Below are positions 1 through 8,577 of a stretch of DNA of 64,000 nt, piece after piece. The notes below the pieces were generated by a model. The model was given only the letters and a program-made list of their open reading frames with translations. It was not told the DNA's origin and did no database searches. Source of the DNA: Nocardioides sp. WS12 (GTDB lineage Bacteria; Actinomycetota; Actinomycetes; Propionibacteriales; Nocardioidaceae); contig NZ_CP053928.1 in the NCBI RefSeq assembly GCF_014108865.1, positions 558,001-622,000 of the forward strand, read 5' to 3'. Within the stretch, counting starts at the first letter, position 1; each line of letters starts with the position of its first letter. A program made the translations under genes and the position numbers.

Positions 1-1175
1 CCCGCGAGCGCTACGAGGTGATGGAGTACCCCGTCGGCATCGCCTACTGGGCGTGGGGAACGGCGTGGGTGACGCACTGGCTGAACGGTTCGCCGGACGT
101 CGAGCAGCGCTACCAGTCGCCCGTCGACCAGTTGTACGGCGACGACGAGGTCGAGGACGAACAGACCATCTTCCTGCTGGTCAATGCCCTCGGGTTCGCC
201 TTCCTCGCCCTGGCCGCGGTGTGGTTGCTGTCGCGCACCCATGAGCGCCGACCCTGGGACGCCGCGGCGTTCGCCCTCTCACCCGCCCTGCTGCTGACCG
301 GCCTGATCAACTGGGACCTGATCGCGGTCGCGCTGGTGGCCGGTGCGCTGTGGTCGTGGTCGCGCGACCGACCGGTGCTGACCGGCGTCCTGATCGGACT
401 CGGCACGGCGGCGAAGCTCTACCCGCTCTTCCTGCTCGGCGCGATCCTTGTGATCTGCCTGCGCAAGCGCCAGTACTGGACGTTCGCCTCCGTCACCGTG
501 TCCGCCGCCCTGGCCTGGCTGGTCGCAAACGCACCCGGGTTCCTCACCGGGCCGGACCAGTGGAAGGTGTTCTGGAGCTTCAACGCCGAACGCACCGCCG
601 ACCTCGGCTCGGTCTGGATGCTGATCGACCAGGCCGGCGACATCGGGTTCAAGGCGCACACGATCAACGTGTGGTCGTGGATCCTCTTCGGCGCCTGGTG
701 CCTCGGGGTGTTCGTGATCGGCATGACCGCATCAAGGTCGTCGAGTGCCCGCGGCGAGGAACGAGTCGCGGGTGTATCGAGACGCCTCGACACCCCGCGC
801 CTCGCTCAACTCGGCTACCTGATCGTGGTCGGCTTCCTGCTGGTCAACAAGGTCTACTCACCGCAGTACGTCCTGTGGCTGCTGCCGCTCGCCGTCCTCG
901 CTCGCCCGCGCTGGCGCGACCAGCTGATCTGGCAGGGCGCGGAGGTCTTCTACTTCTGCACGATCTGGTGGTACCTCGGTGGCTACCTCGCCCCCGCGGG
1001 CGGCGGCGACGCCGGGTTCTACTGGGTCGGCATCGCGGTCCGGGTCCTCGGCGAGCTCTACCTCGCGGCGGTGATCGTGCGCGACCTGTATCGCCCCGAC
1101 CACGACCCGGTGCGCGACCCCGATCCGGTGGTTGAGGTGCGAGCGCCAGCGAGCCTCGAAACCTCCGGGCCCTGA
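1..1175 (+). CDS. GT87-like (DUF2029) polyprenyl-sugar glycosyltransferase, 5' end outside window
   Basis: This is an integral membrane protein with many hydrophobic segments. It carries the pattern of actinobacterial family-87 glycosyltransferases: an opening region with EYPVGIAYW, the segment GLGTAAKLYPLFLL, and VNKVYSPQYVLWLLPL near the C-terminus. Family members transfer mannose or arabinofuranose from a polyprenyl-phosphate donor on the outer face of the membrane, so a role in cell-wall or lipoglycan assembly is likely. The frame is open to the first base of the window and the usual N-terminal membrane segments are missing, so the true start lies upstream; the GTG/ATG near position 18 is internal. 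Substrate cannot be read from the sequence. Confidence 0.75.
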   Translation, partial: RERYEVMEYPVGIAYWAWGTAWVTHWLNGSPDVEQRYQSPVDQLYGDDEVEDEQTIFLLVNALGFAFLALAAVWLLSRTHERRPWDAAAFALSPALLLTGLINWDLIAVALVAGALWSWSRDRPVLTGVLIGLGTAAKLYPLFLLGAILVICLRKRQYWTFASVTVSAALAWLVANAPGFLTGPDQWKVFWSFNAERTADLGSVWMLIDQAGDIGFKAHTINVWSWILFGAWCLGVFVIGMTASRSSSARGEERVAGVSRRLDTPRLAQLGYLIVVGFLLVNKVYSPQYVLWLLPLAVLARPRWRDQLIWQGAEVFYFCTIWWYLGGYLAPAGGGDAGFYWVGIAVRVLGELYLAAVIVRDLYRPDHDPVRDPDPVVEVRAPASLETSGP

Positions 1176-1206
1176 CTCCCGACGCAGCCCGCTCGTTCCT
1201 CGCGGC

Positions 1207-2295
1207 CTACTGGCCGGTGACGACGACCCGGTCGAACGCCGTCGCGGTGTAGCGCACCCGCACGTCGACGTCCTCGCCCACTGCGGGCACCCGCGAACCG
1301 TGCGGTACGAACAGCATCGACGCCTGCATGTGGGGGGGTTCGGCGAAGAGCCGCTGCTTCCCGTCGATGGAGTACGGCGACCGCACGAAACCGACGGCGT
1401 CGAGGCCGCCTCGGGCCAGGGTGGCCGCGCGTGCCTTGATCGTCTGTTCGCCGGTCGGTGCTTCCAGGCCGATGCCGTGCGCAGTTCCGCCGGCAACGAC
1501 GAGCACGTGGCCGGACTTGGGGGCGGTGCGGCCGCGGTACCCAAACGCGTCGCCGCGCTCGACGGCGTGCACGTCGAGGACGGTCGCGGTCACGCTGAGC
1601 GCGGACCGTGCACCCAGCCACAGGCCGGTGCCGATGCGCGGACGGAAGGTGAAGTCGCCGTACTGGCTGCGCAGGGTGCCCAACTCGTTGTCGGTCAGGT
1701 GGCTGACCCAGACGGTGGGCCGGTGCGCGGGTGATTTGTCGGGGAGTTCGGCGGCGACGTAGTCGTTCATCAACCGGGTGACCTCGCCGAGGTGGGTGCC
1801 CTGGCCGAGCGGAAGGTGCAGGGCGAGGCCTTCGACGCGGGCGCCGGGGTGCTTGCGCAACAGGTCGCCGGCTTCCCAGAGTTCGCGTGCGGCCATGCCG
1901 TGGCGGCGCATCGACGTCATCCGTTCGAGGACGACGCGGGCGGTCGGGTCGGCGTGCAGCAGGTCGCGCAGGTCGGTGACCCGGCTGACGGTGTGGATCA
2001 GGCGGCGCGCGAGCGCCGGCTCGGGCAGGGCCACCCACGGGCGCCACGGGGTGAGGACCAGCACGTCACCGTGCCAGCGTTGTACGACGTCCGGCAGTTC
2101 GTCGTACATCCCGACCGCAAGGGCGTGGACGTCGTGGCCGCGCTCGACCAGCCACTGCGACTTGCGGGCCAGGCGAGCGTTGGTGAAGCCGTAGCCGTTG
2201 CCCTTCGTGACCGGCACCAGGCCGGGGTGGGCGGTGGCGACGGACTCGAGGTGCGCGCGCCAGCTCGGCCCGTCGACGGTGAGGGTGAGGCTCAT
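1207..2295 (-). CDS. alanine racemase-like PLP-dependent protein
   Basis: The 362-residue product has the alanine racemase N-terminal barrel pattern: a PLP-lysine motif VTKGNGYGF near residue 30, ALHLPLG and RPRIGTGLWLG typical of the phosphate-binding side, and a C-terminal beta domain. It is divergent from housekeeping Alr. Its ATG overlaps the stop of the upstream FemX-like gene (ATGA), so the two are translationally coupled. The pairing with a FemABX transferase suggests joint work on peptidoglycan cross-bridge or amino-acid-modified cell-wall precursors, but the real substrate is unknown. Confidence 0.7.
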   Translation of the reverse strand: MSLTLTVDGPSWRAHLESVATAHPGLVPVTKGNGYGFTNARLARKSQWLVERGHDVHALAVGMYDELPDVVQRWHGDVLVLTPWRPWVALPEPALARRLIHTVSRVTDLRDLLHADPTARVVLERMTSMRRHGMAARELWEAGDLLRKHPGARVEGLALHLPLGQGTHLGEVTRLMNDYVAAELPDKSPAHRPTVWVSHLTDNELGTLRSQYGDFTFRPRIGTGLWLGARSALSVTATVLDVHAVERGDAFGYRGRTAPKSGHVLVVAGGTAHGIGLEAPTGEQTIKARAATLARGGLDAVGFVRSPYSIDGKQRLFAEPPHMQASMLFVPHGSRVPAVGEDVDVRVRYTATAFDRVVVTGQ

Positions 2296-3443
2296 CCGCG
2301 CCTCGCCAGGTAGACCTGGAACGCCTTGTAGAGCGCCCGGTTGATCGGCAGGTCCCACTCGCCGGCGTACTCGACGGCCTCGCCACCGGTGCCGACCTTG
2401 AACTGGATGAGCCCGACGTGGGAGTCGTTGGTGTCGAGTGTTTCGGTGATGCCGCGCAGGTCGTAGACGGCAGCACCGGCTGCGACGGCGTCCCGGATCA
2501 TCGCCCACTGGATCGCGTTGGAGCCGCGGACCTCGCGCTTCTCGGTGGAGGAGGCGCCGTAGGAGTACCAGGCGTGCTCGCCGACCCGGATCGCGATCGT
2601 CGAGGCCACGAGGTCGCCGTCGTGGCGGGCCAGCCAGAGGGTGAACCGCTCGTCGGGCGTGGCTGCATCGGCGGTCAGGGCGTCGTACATGGTCTCGAAG
2701 TAGCGCAGCGGACGCGGGGTGAAGTGGTCGCGCTGTGCGGTGTGGACGTAGAGCTCGTGGAACGCGGCCAGGTCGTCGCGGGTGCCCCGCACCACGTCAA
2801 CACCTTCCTTGGTGGCCTTCTTGATGTTGCGCCGCCAGAGCTGGTTCATCCCCTTGAGGAGATCGTCCTCGGTGCGCTGGGTGCCGTCCGCGTCCCGGAG
2901 CGGGATCTGGAAGACGAACTGCGGCTGCCCGGCGGCGAACCCGCCCTCGACACCCTGGTGGCGCCAGCCCAGCTCGTGGAGCTGGGCGACGACGCGGGCA
3001 CCGGCGGCGGTGCGCTCGGCCGGCGGGATCTGGCTGAGCAGCCTGACCTCGGGGTCGGCGATGCCGTCCTTGACCTGCGCGGTCGACCAGCGGCGGGTCA
3101 CCACCGGCGGGCCGATCCGGACGGCGAACGCACCCTGCTTCTTCAGGTGCGCCACCATCGGCGTGAGCCAGTCGCCGAGCTGGTCGGTGGTCCAGTCGAG
3201 GACCGGACCCTCGGGCAGGTACGCGAGCGAGCGCTTGAGCTTCGGGAGCTGGCGATAGAGCACCAGGGCGACGCCCTGCTGCTTGCCGGCGTCGTCGAAC
3301 CAGCCGATCGACTCGCTGCGCCACTCGCTCTTCACCTTCGCCCATCCGGGCGTCTGCAGGAAGCTCGCAGAAGGGAGCGTGGCGAGGTAGTCGCGGTGCT
3401 CGGCTGCGCTGATTTGGCGGATGATCGGGCGCACGCTGGGCAT
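2292..3443 (-). CDS. FemABX-family aminoacyl transferase (lipid II interpeptide-bridge type)
   Basis: The 383-residue protein has the twin-GNAT layout of FemX/FemAB proteins. Recognisable pieces are SASFLQTPGWAKVKSEW near the N-terminus, the NQLWRRNIKKATKEGV stretch before the second domain, and WYSYGASSTEKR followed by a C-terminal GLIQFKVGTGGE motif. Family members add amino acids from aminoacyl-tRNA to lipid II or related precursors at the inner membrane. The ATG at 3443 was chosen because it gives the family-length N-terminus; the open frame continues upstream without family features. It is the first gene of a coupled pair with the racemase-like gene. Confidence 0.8.
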   Translation of the reverse strand: MPSVRPIIRQISAAEHRDYLATLPSASFLQTPGWAKVKSEWRSESIGWFDDAGKQQGVALVLYRQLPKLKRSLAYLPEGPVLDWTTDQLGDWLTPMVAHLKKQGAFAVRIGPPVVTRRWSTAQVKDGIADPEVRLLSQIPPAERTAAGARVVAQLHELGWRHQGVEGGFAAGQPQFVFQIPLRDADGTQRTEDDLLKGMNQLWRRNIKKATKEGVDVVRGTRDDLAAFHELYVHTAQRDHFTPRPLRYFETMYDALTADAATPDERFTLWLARHDGDLVASTIAIRVGEHAWYSYGASSTEKREVRGSNAIQWAMIRDAVAAGAAVYDLRGITETLDTNDSHVGLIQFKVGTGGEAVEYAGEWDLPINRALYKAFQVYLARRG

Positions 3444-3530
3444 GGGGAGCAGGTTATCGGGCGCAGCCGCAGGTTGCCGGACCGGTGGATTTCGGGACGG
3501 TCGGGCGGCAACGCTGCCACACTGCGCGAT

Positions 3531-5273
3531 GTGTCGAGGTACGGGCGTGCCGCCCTCTGGTTGATCTGCCTGAGCCCGTTGGTGTGGATTCCCGGTGGGT
3601 TCGACCGGTTCGTCTTCGGGAAGGTGCTGGTGGCGACTGCCGGCGTCGGCTGCGCGGCCCTGGCGGCGCGTCGCGGTCGACTGCCCCGCGAGGTGGCGGT
3701 CGTCGCAGTGGTCGGACTGGCCTGGTTCGCCGTGGCCTGTCTGCTGTCTCCGACACCGTGGGCGTCGTTCGTCGGTCGGTGGCCTCGGTACGAGGGCGTC
3801 CCGGTCCTGTTGGTCTACGCGGGCTGCCTGTGGGCGGGCGCGCGCCTGCTGGGCGGTCGCGGGCACGCCGAGCAGAAGGAGTTGACGACCGCGGTGGCGA
3901 CGGCGTCGGTCCTGCTGGGGATCGCATCGCTGGGATCGGCGCTCGGGTGGAGCATCGAGGGCTCCAGCGTCGAGGACCGGACGGGGTCGCTCCTCGGCAA
4001 CGCCACCGACCAGGGCATGGTCGCCATGATGCTCGCCGCGGTGCTCTTCGCGCCGTGGCTGACCCGCCGCACCCCGCTGCTCACGGCCGGCCTGGCCGCG
4101 AGTGCCGTCACGCTCGTGCTCTCCGGGTCCCGCGCCTCACTGCTGGCCACGCTCGTCGTGATCGGCGCCACCGTGGTGCTGAAGCGCCGCAGCAACATCC
4201 AGCGGGCCCACCTCGTCGCTGCGGGTGCGGCCGTAGTGGTCCTGGCCGGGCTGGTGCTCGCACTGCCCCAGACCCGCGACCGGCTGACGTCGACGCACTC
4301 GGTCGACGGCCGTCTGCTGCTGTGGCGCAAGTCGCTGTCGATCGGGTGGGAGCGGTGGTGGTCCGGAGGACCGAGCACGTACGTCGACACCTTCGGCCGG
4401 CACAAGGACGCCGAGTGGGTGCGGGTGGTCGGCGTCGACAATCCGCCCGACTCGCCCCACTCCTGGCCGCTCCAGGCCCTGGTCGCGGGCGGTGTCCCGC
4501 TCCTGCTCATTGCGCTCGCGGCCGCCGTCCTGGTCGTGCGCGCCGGGTGGTTCGCCCACCGGCGCGATGCCACCGACCCGATCGTGCTCGCGACGCTGGC
4601 CGCCACCATCGGCTACGGCGTGGCGCTCCTGCCCAACTTCACCATCGCGGGCTCGACCTGCCTGGCGGCCTTCCTCGCCGGCGTCCTCGTCGCCGAGGAG
4701 GCACCAGTCCGCGAACGCGCCGCCCAGCCCCGGCTGGCCGCAACGGCAGCTGTCGCCGGTGTCGTCCTCTTCACCCTGGGCGCCGCGGCGGAACAGGCGG
4801 TCGCGGACGGGGTCGAAGCGGTCCTCGACCACGATCTCGAGACGGCCGAGTCGGCCTTCGACCGCGCTCACCACCTGCGCCCCTGGGATCCCGACACGTC
4901 GATGCTGGCGGCCCAGACGATGGCGGCGCCGGCGTACGAACGGGTGGGGGACACTCCGGAGCTCACGGAGAGGTACGCACGGCGCAGTCTCGCCCGGACG
5001 CCGGACACCTTCCCCGCGGGCCTGGCCCTCGCGGTGGCCCAGCACGGTCAGGGCGACCTGGCTGGTGCGCACGCGACCCTCGACCGCCTGCTGGCGCTCC
5101 ACCCGAACGAGCCCACCGCCCTCATCGAGCGCGCCCGGGTCCGGTTCGAGCAGACCGACGTCGCCGGGGCGCGTGCGGACCTGCGGCTGGCCCGCAGGCT
5201 CAGCCCGAGAGACCCGACTCCTGGCGAGTTGCTGCGCGAGATCGACAGCCGCGTCGGCGCCGGACGCGGCTGA
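3531..5273 (+). CDS. O-antigen ligase/Wzy-like membrane protein with C-terminal TPR tail
   Basis: The 580-residue product starts with GTG (VSRYGRAALWL). About ten hydrophobic segments fill roughly residues 1-410. Features of the O-antigen ligase/polymerase superfamily are the SGSRASLLATLVV segment, and the extracytoplasmic stretch WRKSLSIGWERWWSGGPSTY followed by PDSPHSWPLQALVAGG. The last 160 residues form degenerate tetratricopeptide repeats ending in DLRLARRLSPRDPTPGELL. It is divergently arranged with the FemX-like gene, with about 90 bp between the starts. A role in joining or polymerising a surface glycan is inferred. Confidence 0.7.
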   Translation: MSRYGRAALWLICLSPLVWIPGGFDRFVFGKVLVATAGVGCAALAARRGRLPREVAVVAVVGLAWFAVACLLSPTPWASFVGRWPRYEGVPVLLVYAGCLWAGARLLGGRGHAEQKELTTAVATASVLLGIASLGSALGWSIEGSSVEDRTGSLLGNATDQGMVAMMLAAVLFAPWLTRRTPLLTAGLAASAVTLVLSGSRASLLATLVVIGATVVLKRRSNIQRAHLVAAGAAVVVLAGLVLALPQTRDRLTSTHSVDGRLLLWRKSLSIGWERWWSGGPSTYVDTFGRHKDAEWVRVVGVDNPPDSPHSWPLQALVAGGVPLLLIALAAAVLVVRAGWFAHRRDATDPIVLATLAATIGYGVALLPNFTIAGSTCLAAFLAGVLVAEEAPVRERAAQPRLAATAAVAGVVLFTLGAAAEQAVADGVEAVLDHDLETAESAFDRAHHLRPWDPDTSMLAAQTMAAPAYERVGDTPELTERYARRSLARTPDTFPAGLALAVAQHGQGDLAGAHATLDRLLALHPNEPTALIERARVRFEQTDVAGARADLRLARRLSPRDPTPGELLREIDSRVGAGRG

Positions 5274-5412
5274 GCGGGCGAGGGTCGGGAGCGTCCGCAG
5301 ATCCGAGGGTTCGTCCCCATTCCCTCCCGCGCCCGTCGAGCGCGCCAATAGATTCGCCGCGGCCCGCTCGGGGCGGCCAATCCCTGACGCTCCTCAACCA
5401 CCAAGGACCCGC

Positions 5413-7587
5413 ATGCTGACTCCGCACCGCGGCGATCGCCGATGGCGTTCCGTCGTACTCCTCGTCCTCGCCGGGTTGTTGGCGACGATGGCCCACCTGA
5501 TCGGCGGGGCGCCCGCGACCGCTGTCGAGACGCGCTCACCCGTCTTCGGTACCGTGCGCCTGTCGACGGGCGACCCTGCCGCCGGCAGTGTCACGGTCTA
5601 TCGGCTGGACCCCACTCCCGATGCTGGATACGACTTCTACACGGGAGAAAGCATCGAGGGCGGTCAGTTCGACGTCGACCTCGATCCCGGCACCTACAAG
5701 TTCCTCTTCCGCTCGTGGGCCGGCAACTCGTCGCGCTGGTATGCCACCGGGTCGGCCACGGGCGCGGACCTCGAGAACGCGACGCCGGTGACTGTCGCGG
5801 GGTCGCCGCGCGAGCTCGCGCTGACCACGATCCCCGTCAGGGTGGTCTCGGTCGTCGCCAAGGACGAGCTCGGCAACCCGCTGTCCGATGTCGAAATCGA
5901 AGGCTCCTACGCCACGGACCCGGGCGACCCGGGCTACGAGGAACGGTGTGACTGGTGGAACTGGGCCTCCACCGGATCCGACGGCACCGGCGTGTTCATC
6001 GCTCCGATGAACTGTGCACTCACCTTCGACGGCCGGGACGACGACGGGACCCACGAGGCGGGTCACGTCACGGTGTCCGCCGGCACCGCACCTGCGAGCG
6101 TTGTGATGCAGATGCCGCGGCGCGCGACGATCTCCGGCACGGTGACGGCCGCCGCCGGGGGTGCCCTGGACAGGGTGCTCGTGACGGCCTACGACGAGTT
6201 CGGCGAGGCGCGGGCAGAGACCGAGACCGACGACGCCGGAAGCTTCACGCTGCTCGGCCTCCCGGCGGACAGCTACACCCTGCGCTTCGACGACCACCTC
6301 GGTGACTTCACCGGGGAGTACTACGACAACGCAGCGGAACTTGCCGGCGCGACCTACTTCCCGGTGGCGGCCAACGCAGACGTGACCGGCAAGAACGCCT
6401 CGCTCGCTGCGGCACTGACGTCGACGGCAGACCGGGACCTCACCGGTGTCGTCCACGGCACCGACGGACCGCTGCCGGCCGTTCGGGTCACGGCCTATCG
6501 CAACGGCATCGAGAAGGCCAGCACGCTCAGCGGGCGGGACGGCCGCTACGAGTTCGCCAGCCTGACCGCAGGCAGCTACCAACTGCAGTACGAGCGCCTC
6601 AGTGGCTGGAGCAGCGAGCTGCCGTACTCGCCGCAGTGGTACCTCAACTCCCGGTCCAGCGGGTCCTCGACGCCGGTCTCGGTGACGCCGGATGCCGCGG
6701 GCGCCGATCGTGACGTCACGCTGCAGCAGTGGGGTGCGATCAGCGGGCACCTCACCAACGACGCAGGGACAGCGGTCGAGAACCCGTACTTCGGTGCGCT
6801 CGACGTCGACATGTACGACTCCGAACCGCGGGTGATGGACAGCGAGCCGGGCACCTACACGCTGGCGCTCCCACCGGGGAAGCACCACGTCAGCTACGGC
6901 GGCGTCACCGACGACGGTGACACGTCGTACATCCAGGAGTTCTGGAAGGACAGCAGCTCGATCATCGGATCGACACCGGTGGTCGTCGTCGGGGGTGTGG
7001 TGAAGTCGGGGTTCGACGTCCAGCTCACCACACAACTGCAGAACAAAACGGTGCCGAAGATCACCGGCACCCCCGTGGTGGGCAAGACGCTCAGCGCCTC
7101 CACGGGCACCTGGAACCTGATGGCCGACAACCAGTACAAGGTCGAGTGGCTGCGCGGCAGCACTCCGGTCGCGATCGGGACGTTGTACAAGCTGACGGCT
7201 GCAGATGCCGGGAAGAAGCTCACCGCTCGGGTCACCGCCACCCACGTTGACCGGAACGGTGACCTGACCGGTACCGCACTCTCCGCGGCGACAGCGACTG
7301 TCAAGCGACCGTCGGTGACCAGCTTCACCGGCACGTCGCCCGCGTCGCGGAAGGTCCGCCTGGTCATCGCCGTGACGGGCACGGGTCTCACCAACCCAGG
7401 CGGCACGGTGGCGATCAAGCGCGGAACCAGGACGATCAGGTCCGGCGTCGCCGTTGTCAACGGGAGGGTGACGGTCACGCTGACGTCCCAGCCCGCGGGC
7501 AGTCAGAGGTACCAGGTCGTCTACAGCGGGACCGCGGTGGTCAGGGCCAGCACGAGCGTCGTTCGGACCATCACCGTCCGCCGCTGA
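5413..7587 (+). CDS. secreted protein with carboxypeptidase-regulatory-like / Ig-like beta repeats
   Basis: The 724-residue product has an N-terminal signal sequence (basic start, hydrophobic VVLLVLAGLLATMAHLIGG, Ala-rich cleavage region). The mature part is a chain of beta-sandwich units of the carboxypeptidase-D regulatory-like type; each has an ATISGTVTAAAGGALDRVLV-like opening and an AGSFTLLGLPADSYTLRF-like closing. These repeat about four times to residue 530, then come Ig-like modules similar to bacterial invasin-type domains (SASTGTWNLMADNQYKVEWL). No catalytic motif is visible. It is probably an extracellular structural or adhesive protein. Confidence 0.75.
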   Translation: MLTPHRGDRRWRSVVLLVLAGLLATMAHLIGGAPATAVETRSPVFGTVRLSTGDPAAGSVTVYRLDPTPDAGYDFYTGESIEGGQFDVDLDPGTYKFLFRSWAGNSSRWYATGSATGADLENATPVTVAGSPRELALTTIPVRVVSVVAKDELGNPLSDVEIEGSYATDPGDPGYEERCDWWNWASTGSDGTGVFIAPMNCALTFDGRDDDGTHEAGHVTVSAGTAPASVVMQMPRRATISGTVTAAAGGALDRVLVTAYDEFGEARAETETDDAGSFTLLGLPADSYTLRFDDHLGDFTGEYYDNAAELAGATYFPVAANADVTGKNASLAAALTSTADRDLTGVVHGTDGPLPAVRVTAYRNGIEKASTLSGRDGRYEFASLTAGSYQLQYERLSGWSSELPYSPQWYLNSRSSGSSTPVSVTPDAAGADRDVTLQQWGAISGHLTNDAGTAVENPYFGALDVDMYDSEPRVMDSEPGTYTLALPPGKHHVSYGGVTDDGDTSYIQEFWKDSSSIIGSTPVVVVGGVVKSGFDVQLTTQLQNKTVPKITGTPVVGKTLSASTGTWNLMADNQYKVEWLRGSTPVAIGTLYKLTAADAGKKLTARVTATHVDRNGDLTGTALSAATATVKRPSVTSFTGTSPASRKVRLVIAVTGTGLTNPGGTVAIKRGTRTIRSGVAVVNGRVTVTLTSQPAGSQRYQVVYSGTAVVRASTSVVRTITVRR

Positions 7588-7605
7588 TCGCGCACCCACC
7601 ACACG

Positions 7606-7640
7606 CCGCTGGCCCCGGGGAGTTCCCCCGGGGCCAGCGG
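7606..7640. terminator. strong bidirectional hairpin terminator
   Basis: A perfect 15-bp GC-rich stem (7606-7620 pairing with 7626-7640) closes a 5-nt loop. It lies between the 3' end of the secreted repeat protein and the 3' end of the convergent deoxyribonuclease IV gene, so it can serve both transcripts. There is no U-tract, which is common in actinobacteria. Confidence 0.75.
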
Positions 7641-7693
7641 TGGTTCCGAAGGGCGGCGACGTCGTCAGCCGGCGCTGTGTGGGGAAACGCGAC

Positions 7694-8491
7694 TCAGAGC
7701 CGCTCCCGCAACCACTTGAAGTCGGTGACGTGTTCCTCGGCACCGCCCGGCGTCTCGCAGACCACCGGGGCACCGGCGTCGCGGACCACCTGCGCGAGCA
7801 GGTCGGGGTCGATCCGGCCGGCGCCGAAGTTGGCGTGCCGGTCGGCGCCGGAGTCGAAGTCGTCGCGGCTGTCGTTGGCGTGCACCAGGTCGATCCGGCC
7901 GGTGATGGCGAGGATGTCGTCGACGATCGTCTCGAGCCGGTTGCCACCCGCGTGGGCGTGGCAGGTGTCGAGGCAGAAGCCGACCATGTCGGCGCCCTCG
8001 GCCGCCCCGATCGCATCCCAGGTGCCCTTGATCCGGTCGAGGTAGCGGGTCATCGCGTTGGTGCCGCCCGCGGTGTTCTCGATCAGCAGGGGGAGCTTGA
8101 GGTCGGTGGCCTCGATCGCCTTGCGCCAGTTGTCGAAGCCCTTGGCCGGGTCGTCCTCGTCGGTGACGTGCCCGCCGTGCACGATCAGGCCCTTCGCGCC
8201 GATCTCGGCGGCGGCGTCGACGTGCTGCTGCAGCAACTTGCGGCTCGGGATCCGCTGGCGGTTGTTCGTGGTCGCCACGTTGATCAGGTACGGCGCGTGC
8301 ACGTACAGGTCGACCCCGGCCTCCTCGGCGTCGGCGCGCAACTGCGCCGGCCCGCCGTCGTACTCAAGGACGGGGCCCTTGTAGGACTGCGGATTGCCGA
8401 GGAAGAACTGCACCAGCGGGGCGTTGCGGGCGCGGGCCTCGCCGATGGGGTCGGTCTGGTCGACGTGGGCTCCGATGCGCAACTCGCTCAT
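7694..8491 (-). CDS. nfo: deoxyribonuclease IV (AP endonuclease, EndoIV family)
   Basis: The 265-residue TIM-barrel protein has Endo IV signatures: IGAHV near the N-terminus, YVHAPYLINVATTN, GLIVHGGHV, LLIENTAG, the metal-binding GFCLDTCHAHAGG, and LVHANDSRDDFDSGADRHAN. His, Glu and Asp residues for the trinuclear zinc centre are present. The enzyme cleaves the backbone 5' of abasic sites in base-excision repair. A second ATG three codons upstream (8500) could also be used; MSELRIGAHV gives the better family N-terminus. Confidence 0.9.
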   Translation of the reverse strand: MSELRIGAHVDQTDPIGEARARNAPLVQFFLGNPQSYKGPVLEYDGGPAQLRADAEEAGVDLYVHAPYLINVATTNNRQRIPSRKLLQQHVDAAAEIGAKGLIVHGGHVTDEDDPAKGFDNWRKAIEATDLKLPLLIENTAGGTNAMTRYLDRIKGTWDAIGAAEGADMVGFCLDTCHAHAGGNRLETIVDDILAITGRIDLVHANDSRDDFDSGADRHANFGAGRIDPDLLAQVVRDAGAPVVCETPGGAEEHVTDFKWLRERL

Positions 8492-8577
8492 GGCCGCCAT
8501 CGTAGGCAGCGGCGACGACAGTCGTGCCCGGCGGTGCGGATCGCCGCCGAGGGGCGCACGGGCTAGCGTTCGACGCT

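Noticed and set aside
5536..8016. Long minus-strand open frame (826 codons) across the secreted repeat protein and the terminator
   Set aside because: It overlaps convincing genes on both strands and has shadow composition.
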